A stretch of 64,000 bases of DNA from the NCBI RefSeq assembly GCF_003205575.1, contig NZ_PYBW01000155.1, positions 22,465 to 86,464 on the forward strand. The letters run 5' to 3'. This document shows, piece after piece, positions 48,335 to 57,895 of the stretch. Below the pieces are notes generated by a model, which was given only the letters and a program-made list of their open reading frames with translations, was not told the origin of the DNA and did no database searches. The stretch is from Streptomyces tateyamensis. GTDB lineage: Bacteria > Actinomycetota > Actinomycetes > Streptomycetales > Streptomycetaceae. Each line of letters opens with the position of its first letter. Within the stretch, counting starts at the first letter, position 1. The translations under genes were made by a program, and so were the position numbers.

Positions 48335-49306
48335 GTGAGCCCACTGCGCATCGCGACCTTCAACCTGCTGCACGGCCAGCCGCTGGCCGCCGACGGCAGC
48401 CCGCTCCCCTACCCCACCGAGGCCGCCGAGCCGCTGCACGAGGCGATCGCCGCCCTGGACGCCGACGTGCTGGCGCTCCAGGAGGTGGACCGGCACCAGC
48501 AGCGGTCCGGGCTGGCCGACCAGACGGCGGTGGCGGCCAAGGCGATGGACGCGGCCGACTGGCGGTTCGCCGCCGCGCTGCACGGACGCCCGGCCCCGGT
48601 GGCCGGCTGGCTGCGCGATCCCGAACCCGACGGCCTGCGGGTCTACGGCCCGCAGGACCTGGGCGCCGCCGCCGACCGCCCCTCCTACGGCACCGCCCTG
48701 CTCAGCCGGCTCCCGGTGCGGCACTGGCGGGCCCGGCGGTTCGCGCCGGCGCCGTTCGGCCTGCCGCTGCGGGTGGCCGGCCGGCGCGGGCTGACGCCGG
48801 TGCCGGACGAGCCGCGGGCCGCGCTGGCCGCGGTCCTGGCGGGCGAGCAGGGCGAGTTCACCGTGGTGGCCACCCACCTGTCCTTCGTGCCCGGCTGGAA
48901 CATGGCCCAGCTGGCCGGGATCCGCCGCTGGATCGCCGACCTGCCCCGGCCCTACCTGGTGCTGGGGGACTTCAACCTGGTCGGGCCGGTGCCGCGGACC
49001 GTGCTCGGCTCGGCCACCGCGCTGGACCGGGCCCCGGCCTCGCCGCGCCGGATCCGCGAGCTGCGCGCGGCCCGGCACGCCCGCGGGGCGCTGCCCGGCG
49101 GGCGGCGGCGCGGGCGCGAGGTGGGCCCGCGACTGCAGGGCTGGCACGACCTGGCCCGCACCCCCACCTACCCCTCGCACCGGCCGGCCGTGCAGTTCGA
49201 CCACGTGCTGGCGGTGGGCGTGCCGCGCACCGCCGTGGGCCTGGTGGCCGCCCCCCGGGTCGGGGTCAGCGACCACCGGCCGCTGCTGGTGGAGGTCGAG
49301 CTGTAG
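48335..49306 (+). CDS. Endonuclease/exonuclease/phosphatase family protein
   Basis: A 323-residue EEP-fold hydrolase. RIATFNLLHG (metal-binding Asn, ~10), DADVLALQEVDRH (catalytic Glu, ~52), VVATHLSFVPGWN (~180), LVLGDFNLVGP (Asp/Asn, ~208), FDHVLAV and the C-terminal SDHRPLLVEVEL (catalytic His) are all in place. The family includes AP endonucleases, sphingomyelinases and inositol phosphatases, and the substrate cannot be told from this. GTG 48335 is chosen; TACCGT lies 8 bases upstream and there is no ribosome-binding site, suggesting a leaderless mRNA. It is divergent from padR and convergent with the SpoIIE-type gene, 15 bases apart. Confidence 0.88.
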   Translation: MSPLRIATFNLLHGQPLAADGSPLPYPTEAAEPLHEAIAALDADVLALQEVDRHQQRSGLADQTAVAAKAMDAADWRFAAALHGRPAPVAGWLRDPEPDGLRVYGPQDLGAAADRPSYGTALLSRLPVRHWRARRFAPAPFGLPLRVAGRRGLTPVPDEPRAALAAVLAGEQGEFTVVATHLSFVPGWNMAQLAGIRRWIADLPRPYLVLGDFNLVGPVPRTVLGSATALDRAPASPRRIRELRAARHARGALPGGRRRGREVGPRLQGWHDLARTPTYPSHRPAVQFDHVLAVGVPRTAVGLVAAPRVGVSDHRPLLVEVEL

Positions 49307-49321
49307 ATCAGCGGGACCGGG

Positions 49322-50530
49322 CTACTGGTGCGCCAGCCGGACGTTCTGGTGCGGCAGTTGCGTCTCGCCGGGCACGGCCGGCCGGTACTCGAGCAGCAGC
49401 ATCGCCGCGTCGTCCCCCAGTTGGCGGCCGACGTGGCGCACCACGTCCTCGTGCAGGCGGTCCAGCACCTCCACCGGGCTGCCCGCGGCGCAGCCGGGCA
49501 GCCGCTCGGCCAGCGGGTAGAACCGGCCGGCCCGGTCGCGGGCCTCGATCACCCCGTCGGTGAAGAGCAGCACCCGGTCGCCCGGCTCGAACGGCACCCG
49601 CTGCACCGGCGGCGCCACCAGCTCCGGGTCCAGCACCCCGATCGGCGGCACCGTGTCGGCCAGCTCCAGCGCCCGCACCTGCCCGTCCGCGCGCAGCAGC
49701 AGCGGGGCCGGGTGGCCGCAGTTGACGATCTCCGCGGCGCCGTCCGGCGCGACCCCGATCAGCACCAGGGTGACGAACTCCTCCTCCACCCCGGGGTGGT
49801 CGTTCTCGTGCAGCGCGCGGTCCAGGCTGACGGCCAGCCAGCCGGCCACCCGGTCCAGGGCCGGCTCCTGGTGGGCCGCCTCCCGGAAGGCGCCCAGCAC
49901 GACGGCGGCCGTCTCCACCGCGTTGAGCCCCTTGCCGCGCACGTCGCCGACCACGGCGCGCACCCCGTGCCGGGTGTTGACCACCTCGTACAGGTCGCCG
50001 CCGATCCGGGCGTGCGCGGCGGCGGCCGCGTAGTGCACGGCGGCCCGCACGCTGCCCACCCGGTCCGGGACCGAGCGCAGCAGCACCCGCCGGGCGATCT
50101 CGGCCACCAGCTGGGCGTCGGCCAGCGCCTGGTCCTGACGGACCCGCAGGGTGGCGCTGACCCAGCTGATCGCGGTGACCAGCGCGATGGCCAGGACGGT
50201 GGCGCTGTGCACCGAGTCGCCCAGCACGCCGTTGTAGGTGGCCATCGCGAAGGCCGCCCCCTCGGCCAGCAGGCCGGTCAGGATCGGGTACCAGACCCGG
50301 CGGCTGACGATCGCGGCCAGCGCCGGTACCGCGGTCAGCGCCGGCTCGACCGTCACTTCGAGGGTGGACAGGTAGTCCAGGCAGATCACCAGCGCCATGC
50401 CGACGAACGGCAGCGTCAGCGCCGTCCTGGGCCAGGTGCCCGACGGGCGGGCGGCGGCGGGGCCCGGACCGGCGAGCCGGTGGGCCGGGATCCGGTTCCA
50501 TGTCGCGATCAACTTCCCCATCGCGCTCAA
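49322..50530 (-). CDS. Membrane PP2C-type (SpoIIE-like) serine/threonine phosphatase
   Basis: A 402-residue protein. Three or four N-terminal transmembrane helices (LTLPFVGMALVICLDYLSTL, ALAAIVSRRVWYPILTGLLAEGAAF, ATVLAIALVTAISWV) are followed by a PPM/SpoIIE phosphatase domain at ~165-385: IGGDLYEVV (metal-binding Asp), VVGDVRGKGLNAVETAAVVLGAFR, NCGHPAPLLL, LFTDGVIEARD and GDDAAMLLLEY. Streptomyces has many such phosphatases; they dephosphorylate anti-anti-sigma factors. There is no PAS or GAF sensor, so the membrane part may sense. TTG 50530 is preferred (GGAGAG 7 bases upstream) over ATG 50521. Confidence 0.9.
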   Translation of the reverse strand: MSAMGKLIATWNRIPAHRLAGPGPAAARPSGTWPRTALTLPFVGMALVICLDYLSTLEVTVEPALTAVPALAAIVSRRVWYPILTGLLAEGAAFAMATYNGVLGDSVHSATVLAIALVTAISWVSATLRVRQDQALADAQLVAEIARRVLLRSVPDRVGSVRAAVHYAAAAAHARIGGDLYEVVNTRHGVRAVVGDVRGKGLNAVETAAVVLGAFREAAHQEPALDRVAGWLAVSLDRALHENDHPGVEEEFVTLVLIGVAPDGAAEIVNCGHPAPLLLRADGQVRALELADTVPPIGVLDPELVAPPVQRVPFEPGDRVLLFTDGVIEARDRAGRFYPLAERLPGCAAGSPVEVLDRLHEDVVRHVGRQLGDDAAMLLLEYRPAVPGETQLPHQNVRLAHQ

Positions 50531-50721
50531 CTCAGGTCTCTCCAGCAGAAGGCGCCCGCGCCGACGGCAGCTGGGGCGATGACTGAGGGTGATGATCGGG
50601 GGCCTTCCGGTGGCCCGGCAGACGCGGGTGACCGGTTACCGACCCCACAATAGGGGCGAAACGTGCACTCTGCATCGGTTTCGCGCGACCGTGTGACGGG
50701 TTGGATGCTCTCTGTGACCTC

Positions 50722-53700
50722 TTAGTCACTCTTCCCGATCAGGAGCGTTTCCAACGCGTTCCGGTCAGGAAGTCCTACCGGTCTTTCGACCCGCCCGCTG
50801 CGGATGTGGCAGAACGCCGCAGTGACCTGCTCCAGCTCCAGCCCGAGCTGCTCGGCCCAGGCCAGCCGGTAGACCGCCAGCTGCAGCGGGTCGGCCCGCT
50901 CCTCGTGGCCGGTCTTCCAGTCCACCACCTCGAAGCGTGACCCTGACAGGCCGTCACCGAGCCGGTAGACCGCGTCGATCCGGCCGCGCACCACCCGGCC
51001 CGCCAGCACCACCTGAACCGGCGCCTCCACCCGGTACGGGCGCCGGTGGGCGTACGGGCCGCGCAGGAAGGCCTGCTTGAGCTGCTCCAGGTCGTGCTCG
51101 TCGGCGATGTCCTCGACCTCGTCCAGGCCGGGCAGCGCCTCCGGCTCCAGCAGCGGCAGCGGCGCGTACTGGGCCTGGATCCAGGCGTGGAAGCGGGTGC
51201 CCCGGCGGGCCGCGGGCTGCGGCGGGCGGGGCAGCGGGCGGGCCAGCTCCTTGGCGAAGCCGTCCGGGTCGGCGGCCAGCCGCATCAGCTGGGTGGCCGA
51301 CAGCGCGGGCGGCAGCGGTACCTCGCGCACCCCGCCGCGGGCCCGGGCCAGCTCGCCCAGCAGCGCGCTCAGGTCGCGGTCCCAGGAGTCCACCAGCCGC
51401 TGCTCCTCGGGGACCAGCTGCTCGGGCGCGGGGGCCGGCCGGCCCGCCAGCCGCTCGCGCACCACCTCGGCCACCCGCTGCCGGGCCAGCCGGGCGGCCG
51501 GGTCCAGCGGCAGCGGCCACGGGGTGTCGGCCGCCTGGCGCAGCGCCGGGTTCTCGGCGCCGGCCACCGGCGGCTCGGCCCAGTGCTCGACCTCGCCCGC
51601 GCCGGGCCGCTCGGCGTGCCCGCGCAGCGCCTCCAGGTACTCGGAGGGGCCGCGCACGGTGGACTGGGTCGGGCCCCACCAGTGCCCCGAGGCGAGCAGC
51701 CGGGTGCGCGGGCGGGTCACCGCCACGTAGCCCAGGCGCAGCTCCTCGGTCGCGGCCTGCTCCCGCAGCGCCGTCCGGAAGGCGGCCAGGCCCTTGGCGT
51801 TCCAGGCCGGCACCTCGGGCAGGGTGGCCGCGTCGCCGCGCAGCGGGTACGGCAGCACCGGGCGGCGGCTGGTCCACCGCTCGCGCGAGCGGTTGCTCGG
51901 GAAGGCGCCCTTGACCAGGCCGGGCAGCGCCACCACGTCCCACTCCAGCCCCTTGGCCTTGTGCGCGGTGAGCACCTTCACGGTGTCCTCCCCGCCCGGC
52001 AGGCTGGAGTCCAGGCCGCGGTCGTACTCCTCGGCGGCCCTCAGGAAGGACAGGAACGCGGACAGGCCCGGGTCGCCGTCCAGGTCGGCGAACCGGGCCG
52101 CGATGTCCAGGAAGGCCTGCAGGCTCTCCCGGCGCCGGGCGGCCAGCGCCTGCGGGGAGGCGGCCAGCTCGATCTCCAGGCCGGTGACCGCCAGCACCCG
52201 GTGCAGCACCTCCAGCAGCGGCTCGGCCAGCACCCGGCGCAGCTCGCGGATCTCCCGGGCGCAGTGCGCGAACCTGGTCCGGGCCTCGGGCGAGAACGGC
52301 AGCGTGTCGGGCTGCTCGGACTCCAGGAAGGTCTCCAGCGCGTCGCTGAGCGAGACCACCTCGGTCGGATCGGCCTGCGCGACCGCCGCGGCCAGCGGAT
52401 CGCTCTCGGCCGTCCCCGCGGTGCGCACCAGCTCGGCCGCCCGGCGGCCGAGCAGCGCCAGGTCGCGCGGGCCGATCCGCCAGCGCGGGCCGACCAGCAG
52501 CCGCACCAGGGAGGCGTTGGCGGTCGGGTCCTGCAGCACCTCGCAGACGGCCACCAGGTCGGCCACCTCGGGCAGCTGCAGCAGGCCGCCGAGCCCGACC
52601 ACCTCGACCGGGATCCGGCGGGCCACCAGTGCGGCGTGGATGTCGGGGAAGGTGGCCGCGCCCCGGCAGAGCACCGCGATCGCCCCCGGCCGGGTGCCGG
52701 TGGCCACCAGGTGGGCGATCGAGTCGGCCAGCCAGTCCACCTCCTCGGCGTGCGTGGGCAGCAGGGCGACCCGGACCAGGCCGTCCAGTTCCGCCCCCGG
52801 GGCCGGGCGCAGCGCCTCGACGCCCTGGTGCAGCGCGCGCAGCGGGGCGGCCAGCCCGTTGGCGAAGGCGAGCAGCCGGCCGCCGCTGCGCCGGTTCTCG
52901 CTCAGCGCGTAGCGGGCCGCGGGGCCGGCGTCGGCCTTCGGGAAGTGGTGCGGGAACTCGTCCAGGTTGGCCACCGAGGCGCCGCGCCAGCCGTAGATCG
53001 CCTGGCACGGGTCGCCGACCGCGGTGACCGGGTGGCCGCCGGACTCCGGGCCGCCGAACAGGCCGGCCAGCAGCAGCCGCTGGGCCACCGAGGTGTCCTG
53101 GTACTCGTCCAGCAGCACCACCCGGTACTGCTCGCGCAGCAGCCGGCCCACCTCCGGGCGCTCCAGGGCCAGCCGGGCCGAGGCGGCTATCTGGTCGCCG
53201 AAGTCCATCAGGCCGCCCGCCTGCTTGCGGCGGCGGTACTCCTCGACCAGGGTGAGCAGCTCCTGGCGGCCCCGGGCGGCCTCCGGGACCTCGCGCAGCT
53301 CCTGGTTGGTCAGCTTGGCGACGGCCAGCTCGTCCAGCAGCTCGGTGTCGAAGGCGCGCAGCCGGGCGGGCGGGACCAGGTGCTCGGAGAGCTCGGCGTC
53401 CAGCGCGGTCAGCTCGGCGACCAGGGCGGTGAACCGGTCCTTGAGGTGCGGGAAGGGGCCGCGGGCGGAGCGCAGCACCTTGGCGGCGAGCTGGAACCGG
53501 GTGGCGTCGGCGAGCAGGCGCACGTCCGGCTCGATGCCGATCCGCAGGCCGTGCTCCTTGAGCAGACGGCCGGCGAAGGCGTGGTACGTGGAGATCTCCG
53601 GCTCGCCCGGGTCGAACCCGCCGTGTCCGCCCGGCTCGGAGCCCTCGCGCAGGCCGGCCCGGGCCAGCGCGGTGCGCACCCGCTCGGCCAGCTCGGCGGC

Positions 53701-53916
53701 CGCCTTGTTGGTGAAGGTCAGGCCCAGCACCTGCTCGGGGGCCACCTGGCCGGAGCCGACCAGCCAGACCACCCGGGCGGCCATCACCGTGGTCTTGCCC
53801 GAGCCGGCGCCCGCCACGATCACCGCCGGCTCCAGCGGCGCCCCGATCGCCGCGAGCTGCTCGGGGTTGAAGGGGATGCCGAGCAGTTCCTTGAGCTGTT
53901 CGGGGTGGCTGAGCAT
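50722..53916 (-). CDS. adnB: Helicase-nuclease subunit AdnB
   Basis: A 1064-residue UvrD-like motor with a C-terminal RecB-type nuclease. P-loop VIVAGAGSGKTTVMAARV (~35), LTFTNKAAAEL, VVLLDEYQDTSVAQRLLL (Walker B, ~305), GDPCQAIYGWRGAS, VLTAHKAKGLEWDVVALPG (~670) and LRLGYVAVTRPRTRLLASG (~760). The nuclease domain at ~890-1060 holds the catalytic VVDWKTGHEERADPLQLAVYRLAW. No Fe-S cysteines are seen, unlike its partner. AdnAB is the actinobacterial counterpart of AddAB/RecBCD, resecting double-strand breaks; in mycobacteria AdnB is the leading motor. It begins 34 bases after adnA stops. Confidence 0.93.
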   Translation of the reverse strand: MLSHPEQLKELLGIPFNPEQLAAIGAPLEPAVIVAGAGSGKTTVMAARVVWLVGSGQVAPEQVLGLTFTNKAAAELAERVRTALARAGLREGSEPGGHGGFDPGEPEISTYHAFAGRLLKEHGLRIGIEPDVRLLADATRFQLAAKVLRSARGPFPHLKDRFTALVAELTALDAELSEHLVPPARLRAFDTELLDELAVAKLTNQELREVPEAARGRQELLTLVEEYRRRKQAGGLMDFGDQIAASARLALERPEVGRLLREQYRVVLLDEYQDTSVAQRLLLAGLFGGPESGGHPVTAVGDPCQAIYGWRGASVANLDEFPHHFPKADAGPAARYALSENRRSGGRLLAFANGLAAPLRALHQGVEALRPAPGAELDGLVRVALLPTHAEEVDWLADSIAHLVATGTRPGAIAVLCRGAATFPDIHAALVARRIPVEVVGLGGLLQLPEVADLVAVCEVLQDPTANASLVRLLVGPRWRIGPRDLALLGRRAAELVRTAGTAESDPLAAAVAQADPTEVVSLSDALETFLESEQPDTLPFSPEARTRFAHCAREIRELRRVLAEPLLEVLHRVLAVTGLEIELAASPQALAARRRESLQAFLDIAARFADLDGDPGLSAFLSFLRAAEEYDRGLDSSLPGGEDTVKVLTAHKAKGLEWDVVALPGLVKGAFPSNRSRERWTSRRPVLPYPLRGDAATLPEVPAWNAKGLAAFRTALREQAATEELRLGYVAVTRPRTRLLASGHWWGPTQSTVRGPSEYLEALRGHAERPGAGEVEHWAEPPVAGAENPALRQAADTPWPLPLDPAARLARQRVAEVVRERLAGRPAPAPEQLVPEEQRLVDSWDRDLSALLGELARARGGVREVPLPPALSATQLMRLAADPDGFAKELARPLPRPPQPAARRGTRFHAWIQAQYAPLPLLEPEALPGLDEVEDIADEHDLEQLKQAFLRGPYAHRRPYRVEAPVQVVLAGRVVRGRIDAVYRLGDGLSGSRFEVVDWKTGHEERADPLQLAVYRLAWAEQLGLELEQVTAAFCHIRSGRVERPVGLPDRNALETLLIGKSD

Positions 53917-53950
53917 CGGACCACGGTAACCGCAGGCGCGGACAGCGCGC

Positions 53951-56900
53951 CTACTCCACCAGCTGGCGGCCGTCCCGCTGGGCCGAGCAGCTGCGCTTGA
54001 AGGAGCAGGTGCCGCAGGCCTCGCCGGTGCTGGGGGCGAAGCGCTCGGCCAGCACCCGGCCGGCCGCGTCGGCGAGCAGGTTCTCGATCCACGGCTCGCC
54101 CTCGGGCGGCGGCTGGTGCTGCACCTTCGGGGCCTCCGCAAGCTTCTTGTCCTCGAACCGCAGCTGCACCAGCTCGGCCCCGCCCAGCGGCGGGCGCTCG
54201 TTCAGCAGCGGGTCCAGCGCGCCCTCACGGACCGCCAGCTGATAGACCGCCAGCTGCTTGTGCTCGGGCAGCGACTTGTCGGTCGGGGCCCGCTTGCCGG
54301 TCTTGAAGTCCACCACGTAGGCCCGCCCGAGTGCGTCCTGCTCGACCCGGTCCATCACGCCGCGGATCCGCACCGAGACCTCGCCGACCGGCAGGGTCAG
54401 GTCGAAGTCGTGCTCGGTGGCCAGCACCGTGCGCCCGCGCTCCAGCACGTGCCAGTGCAGGAACCGCTCCAGCGCCGCCCGGGCCTGGCCCTTCTCCTGG
54501 TCCGACTTCCACGGCGCGTCGAAGGCCAGCGCGTCCCAGACCGTGTCCAGCCGCTCCAGCAGCACCGCGAGGTCGGCCGGGCTGCGGCCCGAACCCACCT
54601 CGTCGGCCAGCGCGTGCAGCACGTTGCCGAAGCCCTGGGCCCCGGAGGTGGCGGTCTGCGCCTTGACCTCCTTGCTCAGGAACCACTGCAGCGAGCAGGC
54701 GTCCAACTGCTCCAGGCCGCTGCCGGACAACTGCACCGGGCGGTCCGGCTCGCGCAGCGGGACCGGGTTGCTGGTCGGCTCGGCCATCCCCCACCAGCGG
54801 TCGGGGTGGGCCAGCGGGACCAGCGGGACGCCGCCGGCGTCGGCCGCGCCGGCCAGCTGCGCGAGGCGCTCGGCGGCGGTGCGGCGCAGCCCGGGCGAGC
54901 GGGTCGGGTCGACGGTGACCGCGCGCAGCTCGGCGACCAGGGCGGCGACCGAGAGCGGGCGGCGCGGGCGCTGGGTCACGTCGGCGACGGTGGCCGGCGG
55001 GGTGCGGCGCAGCACCTTGCCGGTCCTGGGGTCGAGCTCCTCGCGGTAGAGCTCGCGCAGGAACCGGGAGGGCTCGTCGCCGTCCTCGGCGGCGGCCTTG
55101 ACCGCCGTCACCACCAGGCGCTCCTTGGCCCGGGTCGCGGCCACGTAGAAGAGCCGGCGCTCCTCGGCGAGCAGGGCGGCGGGGGTGAGGGGTTCGGCCA
55201 GGCCGTCCCGGCCGATCCGGTCGGCCTCCAGCAGTGAGCCGCGGCGGCGCAGGTCGGGCCACAGGCCCTGCTGCACCCCTGCCACCACCACCAGGTGCCA
55301 CTCCAGGCCCTTGGCGCGGTGGGCGGTCATCAGGCGCACCGCCTCCTGGCGGGCGGTGCGCACGGTGAGGGTGTCGGCGGCGATGTCCTGGGCGGCCAGC
55401 TCGGCGAGCAGGTCGAGGGCGCCGCGGTGGCCGGTGACCTGCTCCTCGGCGCGGGCGGCGGTGTCGAACAGGGCGCACAGGGCGTCGAGGTCGCGGTCGG
55501 CGTTGCGGCCCACCGCGCCGCCGCGCAGGGCGGCCCGCTCCAGGCGCTCGCGCCAGCGGGGGCTGCCGTCCCAGAGCTGCCAGAGGGCCTCCTCGGCGGT
55601 GCCGCCGCCGATCAGCAGGTCGCGGACCTTGCGGAGCAGGACACCGAGGTCGCGGGCGCGGCGGGCGGGGGCGCTGTCGAGGGTCACCAGGCGCTCGGGG
55701 TGGGCGAGCGCCTCCCGGATGAGCTCCTGTGCCGGGCGCACGACGGCGTGAGTGCGCCCTCGCTGCGCTGCCTGCCCCTGTTCCCGGGCCGCGACGGGAG
55801 CCTCCCCGGCCTCCCCGGGCTCCCCGGCCTCCTCGGGTTCCCGGGGCTCCCCCGCCCGCTCGCGCAGGGCGGCGCGCTCCTCCTCGCGCAGGGCGCGGCC
55901 CAGGCGGCGCAGGGCGGCGCCGTCGAGGGCGGCCAGCGGGCCCGTCAGCAGGGTTTCGGCCAGTTCGGGGGTCAGCGGGTCGTCCTCGGACGCCGGTCCG
56001 GTCGCCTTCTCCCGCGCGGCCCCCTCCGCACACACCCGCAGCGCCAGGAGCAGCGGCACCACGGCCGGTTCCTCGCGCAGCGGCGCGTCGTCGCCGTCGA
56101 TCTCCAGCGGTACCCCCGCCGCGCTGAGCGCCCGCCGGACCCCGGGGATCGCCCGGGCCCCGGCGCGGACCAGCACCGCCATCTCGCCCCACGGCACCCC
56201 GTCCTCCAGGTGCGCGCGGCGCAGCAGGTCGGCGACCGTCTCCAGCTCGGCGCCCGGGGTGGGGAAGGTGAGCACCTCCAGCCGCCCGGGTCCGCCCTCG
56301 CGGCCCGGCAGCAGCGCCCGGTGCTGGGCCAGCTTGTCGGCGGGCAGCCGGCCCATCGGCAGCCGCCCGGCCAGCTCCCGGGAGGCCGCCAGCAGCACCG
56401 GCGCGGCCCGGCGGCAGACCCGCAGCACCTTCACCTCGGCCGGCCGCCCGTCCCGGCGCGGGAACTGCTGCGGGAAGTCGAGGATGCCGTTGACGTCCGC
56501 GCCGCGGAAGGCGTAGATCGACTGGTCCGGGTCGCCGACCGCGACCAGCGTCCGCCCGCCCCCGGCCAGCTGCCGCAGCAGCCGCACCTGGGCCGGATCC
56601 GTGTCCTGGTACTCGTCCACGAAGACCGCGTCGTACCGCCCGGCCAGGTCGCTGTCGGGCCGCTCGGCCAGCAGCACCGCGCGGTGCACCAGCTCCGCGT
56701 AGTCCAGCACCCCGCGCGCGTCCAGCACGTCCAGGTAGTCGGCCAGGAAGTGCGCCGCCGCCGACCAGTCCGGCCGCTGCACCCGCTCGGCGAACCGGGC
56801 CAGCTCTGTTTCGTCCAGGCCCAGCTCGCGGCTGCGGGCCAGCACCGCGCGCACCTCGTCGGCGAAGCCGCGGGTGGTCAGGCAGGCCCGCAGGTCCAGC

Positions 56901-57352
56901 GGCCAGCCGATCCGGCCCGGGGCCCCGCCCGCCGCGTCCTCGGCGTCGCCGGCCAGCAGCTCACGGACCATCACGTCCTGCTCCGGACCGGAGAGCAGCC
57001 GCAGCGGCTCGGCGTACCGCTCGGGCTCCTGGTGGGCCCGCAGCAGCGCGTAGCAGAACGAGTGGAAGGTGGTGGCCTGCGGCGCGGCCGCCAGCCGGAC
57101 CGCGAGCCGGTCGCGCAGCTCCATCGCGGCCTTGCGGCTGAAGGTGAGGACCAGGATCCGCTCCGGATCGGTGCCCGCCTCGACCCGCCGGGCCACCGCC
57201 TCCACCAGCGTGGTGGTCTTCCCGGTGCCGGGGCCCGCGAGCACCAGCAGCGGACCGTCCGCGTGCTCGGCCACCGCCTGCTGGTAGGGGTCCAGCACCG
57301 GCGGGGCGGGCGTCGCGAGCGGGCTGCGCACCAAGCGGTAAGGGGCGGCCAC
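53951..57352 (-). CDS. adnA: Helicase-nuclease subunit AdnA
   Basis: A 1133-residue UvrD-like motor with a C-terminal nuclease and iron-sulfur staple. P-loop LVLAGPGTGKTTTLVEAV (~38), LTFSRKAAMEL, VFVDEYQDTDPAQVRLLRQ (~245), GDPDQSIYAFRGAD and RLMTAHRAKGLEWHLVVVAG (~680). The nuclease motif is YVVDFKTGKRAPTD (~1015). Four Cys frame it (LDACSLQWFLS before; ACGTCSFKRSC after), the AddB/AdnA Fe-S pattern. GTG 57352 has GAGGA 5 bases upstream. Near residues 490-550 an acidic low-complexity insert (EPREPEEAGEPGEAGEAPVA) is specific to this protein as far as I can judge. It forms an operon with adnB for double-strand-break resection. Confidence 0.93.
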   Translation of the reverse strand: MAAPYRLVRSPLATPAPPVLDPYQQAVAEHADGPLLVLAGPGTGKTTTLVEAVARRVEAGTDPERILVLTFSRKAAMELRDRLAVRLAAAPQATTFHSFCYALLRAHQEPERYAEPLRLLSGPEQDVMVRELLAGDAEDAAGGAPGRIGWPLDLRACLTTRGFADEVRAVLARSRELGLDETELARFAERVQRPDWSAAAHFLADYLDVLDARGVLDYAELVHRAVLLAERPDSDLAGRYDAVFVDEYQDTDPAQVRLLRQLAGGGRTLVAVGDPDQSIYAFRGADVNGILDFPQQFPRRDGRPAEVKVLRVCRRAAPVLLAASRELAGRLPMGRLPADKLAQHRALLPGREGGPGRLEVLTFPTPGAELETVADLLRRAHLEDGVPWGEMAVLVRAGARAIPGVRRALSAAGVPLEIDGDDAPLREEPAVVPLLLALRVCAEGAAREKATGPASEDDPLTPELAETLLTGPLAALDGAALRRLGRALREEERAALRERAGEPREPEEAGEPGEAGEAPVAAREQGQAAQRGRTHAVVRPAQELIREALAHPERLVTLDSAPARRARDLGVLLRKVRDLLIGGGTAEEALWQLWDGSPRWRERLERAALRGGAVGRNADRDLDALCALFDTAARAEEQVTGHRGALDLLAELAAQDIAADTLTVRTARQEAVRLMTAHRAKGLEWHLVVVAGVQQGLWPDLRRRGSLLEADRIGRDGLAEPLTPAALLAEERRLFYVAATRAKERLVVTAVKAAAEDGDEPSRFLRELYREELDPRTGKVLRRTPPATVADVTQRPRRPLSVAALVAELRAVTVDPTRSPGLRRTAAERLAQLAGAADAGGVPLVPLAHPDRWWGMAEPTSNPVPLREPDRPVQLSGSGLEQLDACSLQWFLSKEVKAQTATSGAQGFGNVLHALADEVGSGRSPADLAVLLERLDTVWDALAFDAPWKSDQEKGQARAALERFLHWHVLERGRTVLATEHDFDLTLPVGEVSVRIRGVMDRVEQDALGRAYVVDFKTGKRAPTDKSLPEHKQLAVYQLAVREGALDPLLNERPPLGGAELVQLRFEDKKLAEAPKVQHQPPPEGEPWIENLLADAAGRVLAERFAPSTGEACGTCSFKRSCSAQRDGRQLVE

Positions 57353-57414
57353 GGGCGTCCTCGGGTCAGGAATCGAAGACCCTACAGCCTACGAGACCGC
57401 GCGGGGTGCTCCGG

Positions 57415-57771
57415 TCAGCGCCCGTCCCAGCGGGCCTGGCGCAGGTCCAGCCGCCACTGCTCGCCGCGCTCGCGCAGCGGGGTGCCCTCGACCCGGTAGG
57501 CGGCCAGCGCCCGCTGCTCGTGCCCGGGCAGCAGGGCGCCGTCCGCGCGCACCACCCGCCACCAGGCCACCGCCCCGCCGTACAGCGCCATCACCCGGCC
57601 CACCTGGCGCGGGCCGCCCTGACCGAGGAACTCGGCCACGTCCCCGTACGTCATGACCCGGCCGGGCGGGATACGGTCGACCACATCGAGCACCGACTCG
57701 GCGAACGGGGGCAGGTCTGCGGCCGGGCGAGCGCCCGCGCGGTTGTCCGTCACCCGGGCATTCTTGCCCAT
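57415..57771 (-). CDS. Alkyltransferase-like protein (MGMT-related, no catalytic Cys)
   Basis: A 118-residue protein with the DNA-binding domain fold of O6-alkylguanine alkyltransferase: AESVLDVVDRIPPGRVMTYGDVAEFLGQGGPRQVGRVMA, then AVAWWRVVRADGALL. In true alkyltransferases the last motif reads PCHRVV, with the acceptor Cys; here Trp replaces Cys, and the neighbouring His is also Trp. Such alkyltransferase-like proteins bind alkylated guanine and flag it for nucleotide excision repair. ATG 57771 is uncertain; GTG 57753 would remove six residues. It lies 62 bases upstream of adnA on the same strand, as Rv3204 (opposite arrangement, from memory) does beside adnA in M. tuberculosis. Confidence 0.88.
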   Translation of the reverse strand: MGKNARVTDNRAGARPAADLPPFAESVLDVVDRIPPGRVMTYGDVAEFLGQGGPRQVGRVMALYGGAVAWWRVVRADGALLPGHEQRALAAYRVEGTPLRERGEQWRLDLRQARWDGR

Positions 57772-57895
57772 CCGGGCCGGCCGGCGATCTCCTGCGGGGT
57801 ATTCGCCGCGCCCGGCCCGGCCCCTGTCCGGCGGCGGGGTGTCCGGCATGCCACCATCTTCCAGGCGGTGAGTGGTGATACGAGGACAAGACCAG

